Assembly (NCBI GenBank): GCA_021234155.1
Contig: JAJEKV010000013.1
Coordinates: 13,369,877-13,433,876 of the forward strand
Reading direction: 5' to 3'
Origin: Isoetes taiwanensis
Lineage: Eukaryota; Streptophyta; Lycopodiopsida; Isoetales; Isoetaceae
DNA: 64,000 nucleotides
The first letter of the stretch is position 1. Each line of letters begins with the position of its first letter. Positions 34,926 to 45,879 of the stretch are shown piece after piece. Position numbers and translations under genes: made by a program. The notes beneath the pieces were generated by a model. It saw only the letters and a program-made list of their open reading frames with translations, searched no databases and had not been told where the DNA came from.

Positions 34926-35243
34926 CTCGATCTAGAGCTCTTGATAGAGTGATGTGCCACGGCAGAGGTTTATGACGACGACTAAACCCATTGCTGCTTG
35001 TGCTGCCAGAAGTAGCCTTAGCTGCGCCGCTATATGAGAAAAAAACAGATCCTTCTTCTACAACTTCTTCTATCCACAACAGCTGTGTTCTGTAGCCAGC
35101 AGGGTGTAGCCAGCACTCGAATTCAACTATATTAATGATAGGATATTAATCGGGGAATGAACAAAGAAAACGTCAAGATGAGGAATGAATAAATGTAGTA
35201 ACTTTAGTTCAAAGGCATAGGCATTGATTCTTAGTTCAAAGCA

Positions 35244-35609
35244 ATGGAAAAAACCATTGGAATTGAGCAAACTCCTCCTACATATGGAGCCTCTGCAAAG
35301 AATAGCACAAGTGTGTTGAATCTGATGTTGCGAATTTTGGGCTTTGTGTCCAGTTTGACGGCTTTAGCATTCATAGTCTCTGTTATCTCCAAGTATGGTA
35401 CTACGGTGTCTGCTTCCAGTGGTGGCGTGACCAGTAGTGGCATTGGCTATACCGTGACTGTGAAATACAAATACGGCGGAATATCTACTTTGAATGCAAT
35501 TGCCATGGTTTACTCCTTTGTCCAGGCAATTGTAGGTTGCAAGAGCGATAGTATTTTGCCAAAAGCGACCTGTGTGGCAGATGTAGTAAGGCTAGAATTT
35601 AGAATTTAG
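35244..35609 (+). pseudogene. CASP-like (DUF588) membrane protein, first exon
   Basis: The frame starts MEKTIGIEQTPPTYG and contains two hydrophobic segments: about residues 29-50 (LRILGFVSSLTALAFIVSVI) and about residues 86-98 (NAIAMVYSFVQAI), the latter typical of the DUF588 second membrane helix. CASP-like proteins have four helices and act in cell-wall/plasma-membrane domains. Only two are present. A good donor-like GTAAGG occurs near 35586, so this may be exon 1, but I find no third and fourth helices downstream. It is either a truncated copy or a gene whose other exons I missed. Confidence 0.55.
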
Positions 35610-35715
35610 AATTTAGACATTTAGACATTTCAATTTAGATTTAGACATTTCAATTTTAGATTTAGATTTAGACATTTCAATTTAGACATTTAGATTTGAA
35701 TTTAGACATTCCAGA
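35590..35715. repeat. TTTAGACA/TTTAGA simple repeat array
   Basis: Short repeats such as ATTTAGACATTTCAATTTAG recur about ten times. The motif is not the plant telomere repeat (TTTAGGG). It lies immediately downstream of the CASP-like exon and probably in its intron. Confidence 0.85.
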
Positions 35716-36396
35716 AAGAAAGGCTAAAAGTTTTTCGCGTGTGCAGGTTATTGGCTAGATATGTAGCTTTTGAACCTCTTGATTTATGCAGGGCATGGTT
35801 ACACTTTCTAGCTTATATTCAGAGCATAGAGCATGCATCCTCAGCGCCGAATAACGAATATCCATGTTGAAGAAGAAAATTGTGAATGGGTATATGCCTA
35901 TATTTTAGAAACCTTTTAGAAACCCAGATGGCAAATGTCCATCCATTACTTGTGGATGGGCACTGATGCACCAGTTATGGCCCGATCTTTATGCTCTTCT
36001 TGAGGTGAGCTTCAACGTTAAAGTCTTTTTGTTTGTCGTCGATCTAATCTAGTTATGGTTTAAATTTATTGCTTTCGAGGAGAAAAACGATTCAAATGTT
36101 TACTTGCTTTTTGTGCATCTTATCTAGGGAGTGCTTGGGATGGGCTTCAACATTTGTTGCATCGAGGAGGCCAAGTCGCGCAAGTTTCGAACACAGTCAG
36201 ATTCGCTTCTTCATGCCGCGACGCTTTGTTTGCGTCGCGATATACTCCAAAGACAACAACTAATTCTTTGATGTGTCTTCAAACAGAGCTCACTACTCGG
36301 ATTTGTTGTCTCTCTGCCATGATTTGTAAGGCCCATGGGCCTGATTTGTAGGCCCCAAAACGGAGGCCTAGTTGATTGCCATAGCAGAGCCCATAC
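35716..36396. other. Non-coding stretch
   Basis: Contains several splice-like sites (TTTATGCAG near 35789, GTGAGC near 36004) but no recognisable exon. Small frames at 36069-36351 have no known motif. Confidence 0.3.
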
Positions 36397-36496
36397 TCCA
36401 TCATGCAATATGGGTTCTAAACTTCATTGTTCTAGCACGCAATACCTTTAAATCCATCATGCAATATGGGTTCTAAACTTCATTGTTCTAGCATGC
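36397..36496. repeat. Direct repeat, about 43 bp twice
   Basis: CCATCATGCAATATGGGTTC and the following bases up to TTGTTCTAGCA(C/T)GC occur at about 36397-36440 and 36452-36496. The copies are nearly identical. Confidence 0.85.
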
Positions 36497-36523
36497 ATAC
36501 ACGAGTTGGGGAAGAGAAACGTT

Positions 36524-36545
36524 CGCGGCGGCCGTAAGGCCGCCG
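36524..36545. repeat. GC hairpin related to 18191-18212
   Basis: CGCGGCGGCC ... GGCCGCCG with GAGAAACGTT on the left and ATAAGTTTCTTGTATTG on the right. The reverse complement of the 18.2-kb hairpin has the same flanks, so these are two members of one dispersed element in opposite orientation. Confidence 0.8.
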
Positions 36546-36570
36546 ATAAGTTTCTTGTATTGTTAAGGCA

Positions 36571-36626
36571 GATAACACCCTAGAACTCAGGTGTTATGCC
36601 CTACACCCTCGTTCCAGGGTGTTATC
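36571..36626. repeat. Nested inverted repeats
   Basis: An outer 11-bp inverted pair (GATAACACCCT at 36571-36581 and AGGGTGTTATC at 36616-36626) encloses two smaller hairpins: ATAACACC/GGTGTTAT at 36572-36597 and ACACCCT/AGGGTGT at 36603-36622. The arrangement allows a cruciform or alternative RNA folds. It is probably part of the same element as the adjacent GC hairpin. Confidence 0.75.
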
Positions 36627-36629
36627 CCT

Positions 36630-37647
36630 CTCATAACATACCAAAAGGAGGTGAGCCATAACACAACAAAAATACTAAGATTGGCTTCTGTATGGACTAA
36701 GAAACACGTCCAAGGGATTCGAAAGTGAGATACTGACAAATGTGGTGCAAGACAAGAACAATTTTATTGCTAGTGTCAGTGGCACCATTGGGCGATATAA
36801 GAATGCATATTCATATAGAAACACCCTTCACATTCAATACAGGATCGCACCAGTTAAGGGTAAAACTATCTCGCCGCCAGAGTGCACGTTATTGAGTTAT
36901 TTGGGGCATATGTGAAACTCCATAATAATAATGCCAAACCATGTGCCATTCTGCGACTTGATATAGCCAGTTACCTTTAAGTGTCCAAACTGGCGGAGCC
37001 GGTTTTTATACGCGCTGTCAACGGACTGGATCAAATAACGGTGCCATGAGAAAGGTTTAGTCCGTCCGTCTGGTCCACCTTGAGGATAAAATTTAGCTTA
37101 CCGTGTATTGAACGGCTACGATGTGGATAATTGTCAGGTGGAAGATCTGAATCGTCCGTGTGGCATGCTTGGATCTCACATGAACTGGGAACGTCTAAGA
37201 TTGTTTTGCAAGCAAATGTAGAATTCAGAGTCTTGTTTCTTCTTCCTGCGCCCAATTGCCTTGGCATTTCCGTTTGAAGCTCAAGCTTTCTGCAGGTTGA
37301 TAGCAAGCTCTGTTCCTGAGAAACGGTCCCAAATTTGATTTGTATGGTACCGCCAATTCCAAGATTACCCATTTCCACGATGGTACGGTATCTTTTAAAT
37401 TTTGCTTTAGGTATCATAATATTGTCTCTTTTGTTACTAATTGCGGATTTATGATTCGTTTTTGCTGTGATCTGATTGAATCAAATGCCCTTCATGCAGG
37501 ACTTGTATGCGGGTTGGATATCTCCGGTTCCGAATCTCTAATCATTTTTCTTGGGATGTTTAAAAGATCGACTTTTGCAACTTTTTGAAGAATGGCTTCG
37601 TCATTGTAGTTTAGATATATAAAAATTGGATCTTTTGTTTTCAAGCC
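36630..37647. promoter_or_regulatory. Upstream region of CLPX
   Basis: No gene is recognised between the hairpins and the CLPX start. The region should hold the promoter and 5' UTR. A TATA-like ATATATAAAA sits at about 37615-37625, but that is too close to the ATG (37648) to be the main TATA box of a normal leader. The start site is therefore probably further upstream, possibly with a 5' UTR intron (a GATGGTACGG donor-like site near 37380). The minus-strand frame at 37417-37031 is not supported by any motif. Confidence 0.35.
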
Positions 37648-40600
37648 ATGGCTTCAGGTGCGAGATGGAGAAAATTGAGCGATGCAGCAGCAGCCAGAAT
37701 GACTGCCTTACTTATGGCTAGAGCAGATGCTTCGACCACAAATTCTCGACCTTGGAGACCCGTTCCTAAGTCACAGGTTTCAGCATCTAGCAGCAGCGGT
37801 GCTTGTGCACCCTCTACCCTTCTCGTTAACCCGTTCTCTGTCTATAATTCTTTGTGCTTGCATAGCAGGCCATGCCTTGCAACTTATAAAAGTGATGGAT
37901 TAGGCTCTGGGGATGTTCCTGAGGGCGCTGGTGTTGTACAGCCAAAGGGAAGGAGGAAAACAGGGAATGCTGCTACTCTAAATGGCACCAAGCAAGTTGC
38001 ACCTTTTGTTGATAATGATAATAGAAACTGGAATTTTAGAGCATCCTCAAAATGTCCCAACTGTAAGACCAACCTAACAATCAGCTTCTCCTCCCCACTT
38101 CCAGTATTTGTCGCAGCTGCAGGAGCCCCCCAGAAGGCCTCCTTTATATGGCCCAAGACAGGTTCAGCTTTAGAAACCCTTTGTTCATGTCCAAATTGTG
38201 GCACTGCATATTCTTTTCCAGTTCCCTATCACCTTGCTAAAGAGCTGAATGCAAAGATGCCACGCGGCAAGACAAAGACATCTGCTGGCATTGCGTCAAT
38301 TGTAGTAACCGAAGATGAAGATGCCAATGTGACATCTTCCTGTAAAGGTGATTTACTTGGTGATCCACTTTTAAGTGATGTGTATTTTCAAAACCCTAGT
38401 ATTGAAGATTCAAGAAGATATGGTGACAATCCACAACACTGGCAGCAGGGAGCTGGTATTACATTGCCTCCTGTAATTGCAATGCAACAGCCACCTAATC
38501 CTCCATTTCTTCCAAATACCAATCTAGTTAGGGCACAACCTACCACGGGAGGATCAGGAGGAGGTGGTGCTTTTGGAACTAGAGATGCTTGGGGAGGTGC
38601 AAATCTTGGGAAAGATCTGCCAACTCCAAGGCAGATATGTGATGCTCTTGATAAGTTTGTCATAGGTCAAGAACGGGCAAAAAAGGTAAATATATCTTTA
38701 TTCAACTATATTAGATTCTTTTTCAGAGTCAAGGTCTTATCTGCTCTTGATGTCATTACAGGTTTTGTCCGTTGCAGTTTACAATCACTACAAAAGAATA
38801 TATTTTGAATCATTACGCAAAGGAGGCTTTAAAGGAGAGGGGTAGGTCACCATCTTTCTTAATGGGAATCATTACTGTTCGGTGTGACGATTCACAATTG
38901 TTTACACCAAAAAGGCGTTTACAGATTCAATGGTTTGGCTGGGGCCTTCTCTGATGACGAGAATGAGGATGGGGATGGTGTAGAGCTAGAGAAAAGCAAT
39001 GTGCTCTTGATGGGGCCAACTGGATCTGGTAAATTTTGGGCAATGGTTGAAGTACTATTTGTTGAAGTTCTATTTTAGGACATGGATTAATGAAAGTTAT
39101 TATACTTTTGTTTGTATTGGCTTACAGGTAAGACCCTGCTTGCAAAGACTTTAGCAAGATTTGTAAATGTTCCATTTGTTATTGCCGATGCTACAACACT
39201 CACACAGGTTGGTTGCTCTGATCTTTTAAGAGTTGTATGTAGCTTGTTCAAATTTGTTAAACAAGATGCTATTTCAGTCCATTCATGTATAATATAGCTA
39301 TAAAGTTATGATTGAAGATAGTTTCCATTGGCTACAATCAGCGCAAGTTGTCAAAATGCAAGCATTTAGTTTTAGCATGCGCATGGATATATTAGATCAG
39401 CATTTAGAGCAAGAGAATGTGCGTTCTGTTTTTTGATGCTATAGGTACCCAGATACCTCTATCCAAGCCCATCACAATTATTCATAATGATCAAGTCTCT
39501 ATTGCGGAAATATATTGGCAATATCCTTTTTTCAATCCTACGGAATAGAATGGTTTAACGAATGGTCATCCCATGAGTCCAATTCTATGTATTCCTTTTA
39601 CTGATGAAAGTGCCTTGAACTGGATTGCAAAGACGAGAAGCATGCTTACATATTTTCTTCTTTTATTCTGCAGGCTGGATACGTGGGAGAGGATGTAGAA
39701 TCTATATTGTATAAGCTGCTTATGGTATATAACAACTGAGTAGCTGTTTGTGTTTTCTCTAAGACTACTATTTCAGTAAATTCGCTGAGCTGATGATGTG
39801 GTCTTCCAGGCTGCTGAGTTTAATGTTCCGGCTGCACAGCAGGGAATTGTATATATTGATGAGGTTGACAAGATCACAAAAAAGGTGAGCTTTCTCTGTT
39901 TTTTGGCCTGGCATCTGTTTTTCCAAATTTTCTGTTCATCCACACCAAGGGTATAGATGAGAGCAGTAGCAAGAATTCCTACCAAACTTTGAATATATGA
40001 AACTAACTGGGCTTGATGTTGGGTAGGACATTTTTTTATCTTGTAATTTCTCATACGATTATAGGGATCATCAGTCCAAGGCAATGTCGCTCTTATCCAA
40101 AAGAGTAAAATAGGCAATGCATCACCCCGTATTTGCTACCACAACTGGTGGAAATCAATTTTTTTTTTTAATTTTCAGCATTCTGATTTTTTGTTAATAT
40201 AGTATTAGGTTCTGAATTACATGTGGGTAGTTGGCAATTTCTACCCTCTAGCTATGCATAGATCACATGGTCTCGACCTGTATGTATTACATTTTTATCA
40301 ATTGGTCTCTTAGAGCCTAGCAATCCCTTGCAGTCACCAATAAAATCTCTTGCTAGTAGTCCTGGAATTTGGCTGTTCAATCTGGTGCATTAATGACATT
40401 TTAGCTATTGGATCAGAACTTTAGAAGTTGCTCCTCTGCCTCATTTGCAGTGGTCCTCCAGATCCCATTGAATGATTCCATTTGATTGAAACTGATGGAA
40501 AGCAAGATAGGGATGCTATTATTTCAGGTTAAATTATCCACTATTATAGAAGGTGCATGAAGATTGTTAGGGAGTTTGAGTAGCTTATAGAATGAGTTCG

Positions 40601-43141
40601 TATATTAAGCTGATCTATTTTGCTTGAGGTGATTTCAAAGGACTCTTTATAAGATGCTTTAGTTTTGTAGTTTTTGTTCCTTTTTCCCTTGTGCCCTTTT
40701 ACTTACTGTTTTTCTGGCCTTATTGTGTCTGGTTGCAGGCAGAGAGTCTAAATATAAGCAGGGATGTATCTGGGGAAGGTGTGCAACAAGCATTATTAAA
40801 GATGCTAGAGGGAACTGTAAGTTACATCCGGAAATTATTTATGGGGTAGCTTCTATTTATAGGGACATATTAGTTCTGTCCTGTGTACCTCTGTTGGGAT
40901 CATGGACTAGCCAATCTTGGCTCTGATACCATGTTAGATACCGAAAATGGATTGGCTGCATATTGAATTCAGGATCTGCTAAAAAACCAAGTGCTCCACT
41001 ACCGAGCTTCCGGTTCACTTTCTGCTGGATGGGTCCTTTAAAACTTCTATGAAGATTTTTTTTAAACTTCAGTTAAGAATTTAGGTTTATGATGGTAAGC
41101 TTGCCTAATTTGTTATTTGAAATACAGGCTGTCCTTGCAAGTTGTTGAGGTGATCTGTACTAGTCTCATTTTAGCTGGTTAATGAGTGTGTCCTGCTGCT
41201 TATTCGTCTCCCCAGCTACAGTCTGATTTCATTGCAGGTCCTGAAAGTTTTCAAGTTAGGCACATGACACAGTATTTGCAGTGTTCAAGATGACCAGAAT
41301 TTGATAAATGTACTTTTAGTATTCTTTTGCCATATACAAATAGCAGTACATTGATTGATGGCCTTTTTCATTTAGATTGTAAATGTCCCTGAAAAGGGCG
41401 CACGCAAACATCCTCGAGGTGATCACATCCAGGTAATATGTGATAATTGTTAGATTGTTCTCTTTGGACAATTAGCATATTATGAGAATAATATCTTCAT
41501 TTTTGTTACATAATGAGATGGATTGCATCCTTTGTCTTTCGTCGGACGGACAATAATTCACAGTGGATAAAGAGAGGATGTATACAAGATTCTTGTTGTT
41601 TATGCAATATCTTGAAATGCAGTATGCACGTGACATTGTCAAGAAACGAGTGGATCCACTTTTCGTTTTTAAAACTTATAGTTTGCTTCTTTTTTCATTT
41701 TTTTTGTAGTTCTAGAAACACAAAGACATAGTTGGCTTATATATATCTTTTTCCCTTCTTAAGACTGGACAAGTTTAACATTCTTATCTGATTTCAGGTT
41801 GATACCAAGGATATTCTCTTTATTTGTGGAGGTGCCTTCGTGGAACTCGAAAAGACCATTGCTGAAAGGTGACTTTTGATCTATTGATCAAATAGTCTAA
41901 AAAACTCATGACCTTGTTTTTCTTACAGGAGACAGGATTCCTCTATTGGTTTTGGTGCGCCTGTTCGTGCCAATATGAGAGCCCATGGTTTAACTGATGC
42001 CACCGTGACTTCTTCTCTGCTTGAGAAGGTAAAAGAGGGTCTCTTCTAGGTTTTATGTTCATGTTGAAATCGCTTGCTTTCTGTTATTATTTCTTTTTCT
42101 GGAAGACTTCTTATTTGCACCATGTGATGTCTCAGGTAGAACACAGCGATCTTATAGCTTATGGCTTGATACCAGAGTTCATAGGCAGGTTCCCTGTCCT
42201 TGTGAGCCTTTCAGCATTGAATGAAGAACAACTTGTGCAGGTAGTGGATTGCTGCTCAAAAGTATATTCATAAATACAGATATTTTGAAACCTTGGGCCC
42301 TTCTTTGGTATATGGTTGTTAGCCTCTTATTTTTAGTCTCTGTTCAATTAACAATAGAGATGTTTCTACCGCTGCAAATATAGCATATATTAGATGTTAA
42401 ATTAAGTCCTCATGAACAGCTGATATGAAATATCGGTTGATGCACACTAGTTTGTGTTCAGAACACTGATGTTTCTTTTAACAGGTCCTTACGGAGCCAA
42501 GGAATGCACTTGGAAAGCAATTCAAGAAAATGTTTGCAATGAACAATGTATGCCCCGGAAATGTTTATGTTTAGCTTTATAATTGAGATAGCAGAGTCCG
42601 TCTAATAGCTCATATATGTTTGCTGGCAGGTAAAACTCCACTACACCGAAGGTGCACTGCGCAGAATTGCAGAGAAGGCTATGAAGAAAAACACGGGGGC
42701 TCGAGGCCTACGTTCAATTATGGAATTGCTTCTGACCGAGGCAATGTTTGAGGTGGGCATGGTTCATGCAAGCTTTCCTCAAGAGTTATTGGCATCCTTG
42801 TTAAAGCTGCCAAAACCATATTTATATTTGTGACAGATACCAGATACCCAAAGCGGAGCTCAGGTGATAGATGCTGTTGTCCTTGACGATGAAGCAATAG
42901 GAACTTTAGATGGCCCAGGAACTGGAGCCAAGGTCTTGCGAGGTGAGGGAGCACTTGAGCGCTACCTGCAAAAGTGCAGCGAGAAAGTAGAGGTGAGCCA
43001 TCTGCTGTTTGCCTTCTAATTGCTTTATGGTCATTTTCTCATTGTATTCTTGGACTGTATGTATAGAGTGCCAGAACTTCTGACGAAGGGGCAGAAGAAG
43101 AAACAGAGTCAGATTTGCAAGCTAGGGCAGTTAGTATGTGA
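37648..43141 (+). CDS. CLPX: Mitochondrial ClpX, ATP-dependent Clp protease unfoldase
   Basis: AAA+ unfoldase that feeds substrates to ClpP in the mitochondrial matrix. Joining 15 exons gives an uninterrupted 751-residue protein: 37648-38685, 38762-38841, 38925-39028, 39128-39207, 39674-39724, 39810-39884, 40739-40816, 41376-41432, 41798-41868, 41929-42028, 42136-42240, 42485-42547, 42630-42752, 42837-42992, 43067-43141. All introns are GT-AG. The N-terminus is Arg/Ala/Ser-rich with few acids, like a mitochondrial presequence. Then come paired Cys motifs (C136/C139, C181/C184), the ClpX signature [17 protein letters not shown] (from about 325), Walker A GPTGSGKT (403-410), pore loop GYVG (436-439) and Walker B IVYIDEVD (D468, E469). 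ARKHPRG (511-517), the ClpP-binding IGF loop (551-553), [11 protein letters not shown] (588-598) and sensor-2 GARGLR (657-662) complete it. Every key residue is present. Splice junctions are inferred from conservation; exon 2/3 is the least certain. Confidence 0.95.
40880..40975 (-). mobile_element. Copia LTR/PBS remnant inside CLPX intron 7
   Basis: On the minus strand 40931-40920 reads TGGTATCAGAGC, the initiator-Met tRNA primer-binding site used by plant copia elements. The sequence just before it ends in TAACA, matching an LTR 3' end (plus-strand TGTTAGATACC from 40932). No gag-pol remains are visible, and the rest of the LTR cannot be delimited. It lies in the 559-bp intron 40817-41375, antisense to CLPX. 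Confidence 0.55.
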
Positions 43142-43607
43142 ATATGTACATAGTCAATGGATAACGAAGAAAAAATCATCTTTACACAGTTACTGTAAGA
43201 TAAAGAAGGGGAAAAATCATTGTTGTAAATTTGTGATTTTTCTATGTAATCTGTATTCTGTTGCTGTGCAGTGAAAGCAAAATGTACCCTCTATTTTGTA
43301 TTAATACAACACACGAAATGAAGCCACTGGAATACACCATTTTTTAAGATCTTGGCCATGTCATCCATCTTATTTATCACTTTGTTTCTATGTTGGAAGG
43401 ATGTACAACATGTTCTTTCCTCTCGTGTGCGTTTCCAGTTTTTGCTCCATCCCTTGGGCTTGGTTTTCCAATTTTTAATTTACCTTTTATCTACTTCTCG
43501 AGATAAATCCCAGACTTTGCCATTAGTATTGCTTATAGATAAATTAGGGCTGAGAGAGACTGAAATTATCATTATTGGATTTGATGATGTTTAGAATATC
43601 TTAACGG
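43142..43607. other. CLPX 3' UTR and downstream spacer
   Basis: The 3' UTR should occupy the first one to two hundred bases. AATAAA-type signals are imperfect (for example ATTAATACAAC near 43299). No further gene is recognised. Confidence 0.4.
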
Positions 43608-44280
43608 GCAGGCTTTCTAATTCAATCGACCTTGACCATTAATTCAAGCCTCGTGATAGAGCATAACAGGCAATTGCGATTTTCATAACCAAATTCTGCT
43701 TCGATTTGATGAAAGCATGCATCTTTGACCCCTAGATTCAGCCTCGGATGCTGATAGTCCAGGCTAGGAGTTGGGGCCTAAATTTAGTCTTAGATGCCGA
43801 TAGTCCAAGCTAGGAGTTTATAATCTAGCTCTGGAGGGTGTCGAAGCTCGGATAATCTAGTTGTGGATGTCGACGAGGCTGATAGTCCAAGCTAGGAGTT
43901 GATAATCTAGCTCTTGAGGGTTGTTGAAGCTTGGATAATCTAGTCGTGGATGTCAATAATCCAGTTGTGGGTGAGGAAGCCAAGCTCACCCGTTTATTTG
44001 TTTTAAAAGGCTCGCAGGGGTGTTTATCCCCTTCTTTATCGACAGGCTTTCTAATTCAAGTGATGCCCATCGTTGATTCAAGCCCTCTAATCGGGCATAA
44101 TAGGCAGCTAATAGGCAGTTACAAACTTAAAAGCAGACAACAACATCTTTTTGTGCATCTTTAAGTCCCAGATTCAGGTTCAGATGCTGATAATCTAGGT
44201 TAAGAGATGATAATCCAGCTTTGTTCGAATCTCTAATAATCAAGCCGTGGATGTCAATAATCCAGCCGTGGATGCAGGGT
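43608..44280. repeat. Degenerate tandem repeat array
   Basis: The string AGGCTTTCTAATTCAA occurs at 43610-43625 and 44044-44059, a period of about 434 bp. Each copy is followed by TTCAAGCC, GGGCATAA/GAGCATAA and GATGCTGATA blocks. Within the first copy a shorter unit of about 90 bp (GATAGTCCAAGCTAGGAGTT, GATAATCTAGCTCT, GTGGATGTC) is repeated at least three times with divergence. It looks like an old minisatellite that was itself duplicated. Confidence 0.8.
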
Positions 44281-44571
44281 AAAAGAAAGCTAGGGTGTCT
44301 AAAAAAAATGCCCTTGCATTATGTATAATGTAGGGCATGTAGGCACCCGTTTTTGTTTTTTTTTTTTGAATTTTAGTTAGTTGGGATATGTAATCATTAG
44401 GAGTAGCCACATCAGCAATTCAAAATTATGAGTGGCAGTGGCAACCAGAACGGACCTTCATTGCGATTTTTCGGAGGGAGATTGCGAAGTGTTTCCTCTT
44501 TAGGAAAAAAATTTGCCGCCGTTCCAATTTTTGGTGTTTCTGTGTGATCAACGAAGCAATGCGACTGTAAT
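44281..44571. other. Short spacer
   Basis: Contains a small palindromic stretch TGCCCTTGCATTATG ... CATAATGTAGGGCA-like at about 44309-44337 and a T run. No gene is recognised. Confidence 0.35.
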
Positions 44572-44611
44572 TTGTTCTTCTTCCTCGAAATCCTTGCCCA
44601 AATCCAAGCAA

Positions 44612-45373
44612 TGGATGCCTTTGCCTCCCGGAAGTCACCCAGATTAAATAAGAATTTGAAAACAGTCGATTCTAGCAAGAAAGCCGAAAAAACAAGAGGA
44701 AGGTTCAAGCATTTGAAGGAGCCGGGCCAAAAAGAAGACTTATTTGTGAAGAACCCGCTGTTGTGGAAGCAAAGCATGTAAGATGTGTCAATGCAGATGA
44801 AATTTTTCCAGATTTACAACACATGGACGAGCAGTGGGGGCCTAAAGACATATGGGAGTTCAAAGAATCTAGCGTGAAGCCAGAGTGGGCCGAGAACTTC
44901 TACAAGCATTATGAACTTGTTTTTGGTAAGCGGGAGGTCACCAATCGCCCTGTACCTGAGTACTTTGCCCGTGCCTTTGCCCTTCAATTAACAGGTAAAA
45001 AAGTAGATTGGGATACATTTAAAGTTTTGGCCAAAGATTTAGCAAAGGGAGGAGCAAAAGAATCTGCTATCACAGAAGAAATTGGGACCTCTAAATCCAC
45101 ATCCAAGGTTCTTAAATTGCAGCAAGGATTTTACCCTAAGGAAGACCTTCAATTTGCAGAAACTCTGTTGCAGCAGTGTCATGGACAGTTAATTAACAGC
45201 TCTTTCAAGATGAAGAACTGAAAAATCAGCAGGCAGAACTACGTGACAACATAAGTAAGTTTTCAGGAAGGCAGGCTGCACATGGAGAGGACCTAGCACA
45301 GATTCAACAAGACATTGATAGTGTTCTTGACGACGCTAAGCAGAATAAGAGAGAATGTGCAGCAGGAGGTTGA
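44612..45373 (+). pseudogene. 5' part of a decayed multi-exon gene
   Basis: The frame begins MDAFASRKSPRLNKNLK at 44612, basic and Lys-rich. It shifts near 44760 into a second frame with DIWEFKESSVKPEWAENFYK and RPVPEYFARAFALQLTG. It shifts again near 45205 into a Gln/Asp-rich, coiled-coil-like part (EELKNQQAELRDN ... DLAQIQQDIDSVLDDAK) that stops at 45373. A MITE copy follows directly. The coding character is clear but two frameshifts break it. The family is unknown; transposon-associated plant proteins with a later Ulp1-like domain are one possibility, given the pieces at 48.5-50.6 kb. Confidence 0.5.
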
Positions 45374-45399
45374 CTTTTTGATGAGGGATAGAACCCAAC

Positions 45400-45874
45400 A
45401 TAACAACCAACATAACAACTATTAACATTAATTAACATAAACCATTACATTCAACATGGTTAAATTAAAATCCCCCTAAAATCCCCTTTGGTTTGGGTGC
45501 ATATTCACACGGGGGTGACTCCGGGCAACGAGAGCTGTTGGATAGGCATATTCACCCTTTATTCCTTAATCTACACCGTACACAAAGTTCCTCGTTTGTG
45601 AGGTATGGATGTACAGAATTTGCTATAGTATATAACAAGATTCGCAAAATACTATAAGATTTGAGGTAATATACTATATGGTGTTGATTTTGTACGTGCA
45701 AAATATAATTATAGGGGCTTTCGCTGCCCTACGTCACCGCCTGTGTGAATATGCACCCAAACCAAAGGGGCTTTTAGGGGGATTTTAATTTAAACGTTGA
45801 ATGTAATGGTTTATGTTATTAATGTTAATAGTTGTTATGTTGTTATATTAAAAAAATTTGGGCCCTTCGGGCCC
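45400..45874. mobile_element. Foldback MITE copy 2
   Basis: It has the same inverted arms as the element at 2498-2999: left arm about 45400-45533 (GGTTTGGGTGCATATTCACA), right arm about 45719-45855 (TGTGAATATGCACCCAAACC). The terminal hairpin GGGCCCTTCGGGCCC (45860-45874) is kept here at the right end and lost on the left, the mirror image of copy 1. The arms are more diverged from each other than in copy 1, so it is older. Confidence 0.83.
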
Positions 45875-45879
45875 CAAAA

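Noticed and set aside
35590-35715. Interstitial telomere repeat
   Set aside because: The unit is TTTAGACA/TTTAGA-like rather than TTTAGGG and is too irregular.
37031-37417. Minus-strand 128-codon frame upstream of CLPX
   Set aside because: No recognisable domain; it overlaps the probable CLPX promoter and 5' UTR and looks like a chance frame.
37615-37625. TATA box for CLPX at ATATATAAAA
   Set aside because: Only about 25-30 bp before the ATG, which would leave almost no leader; more likely part of the 5' UTR.
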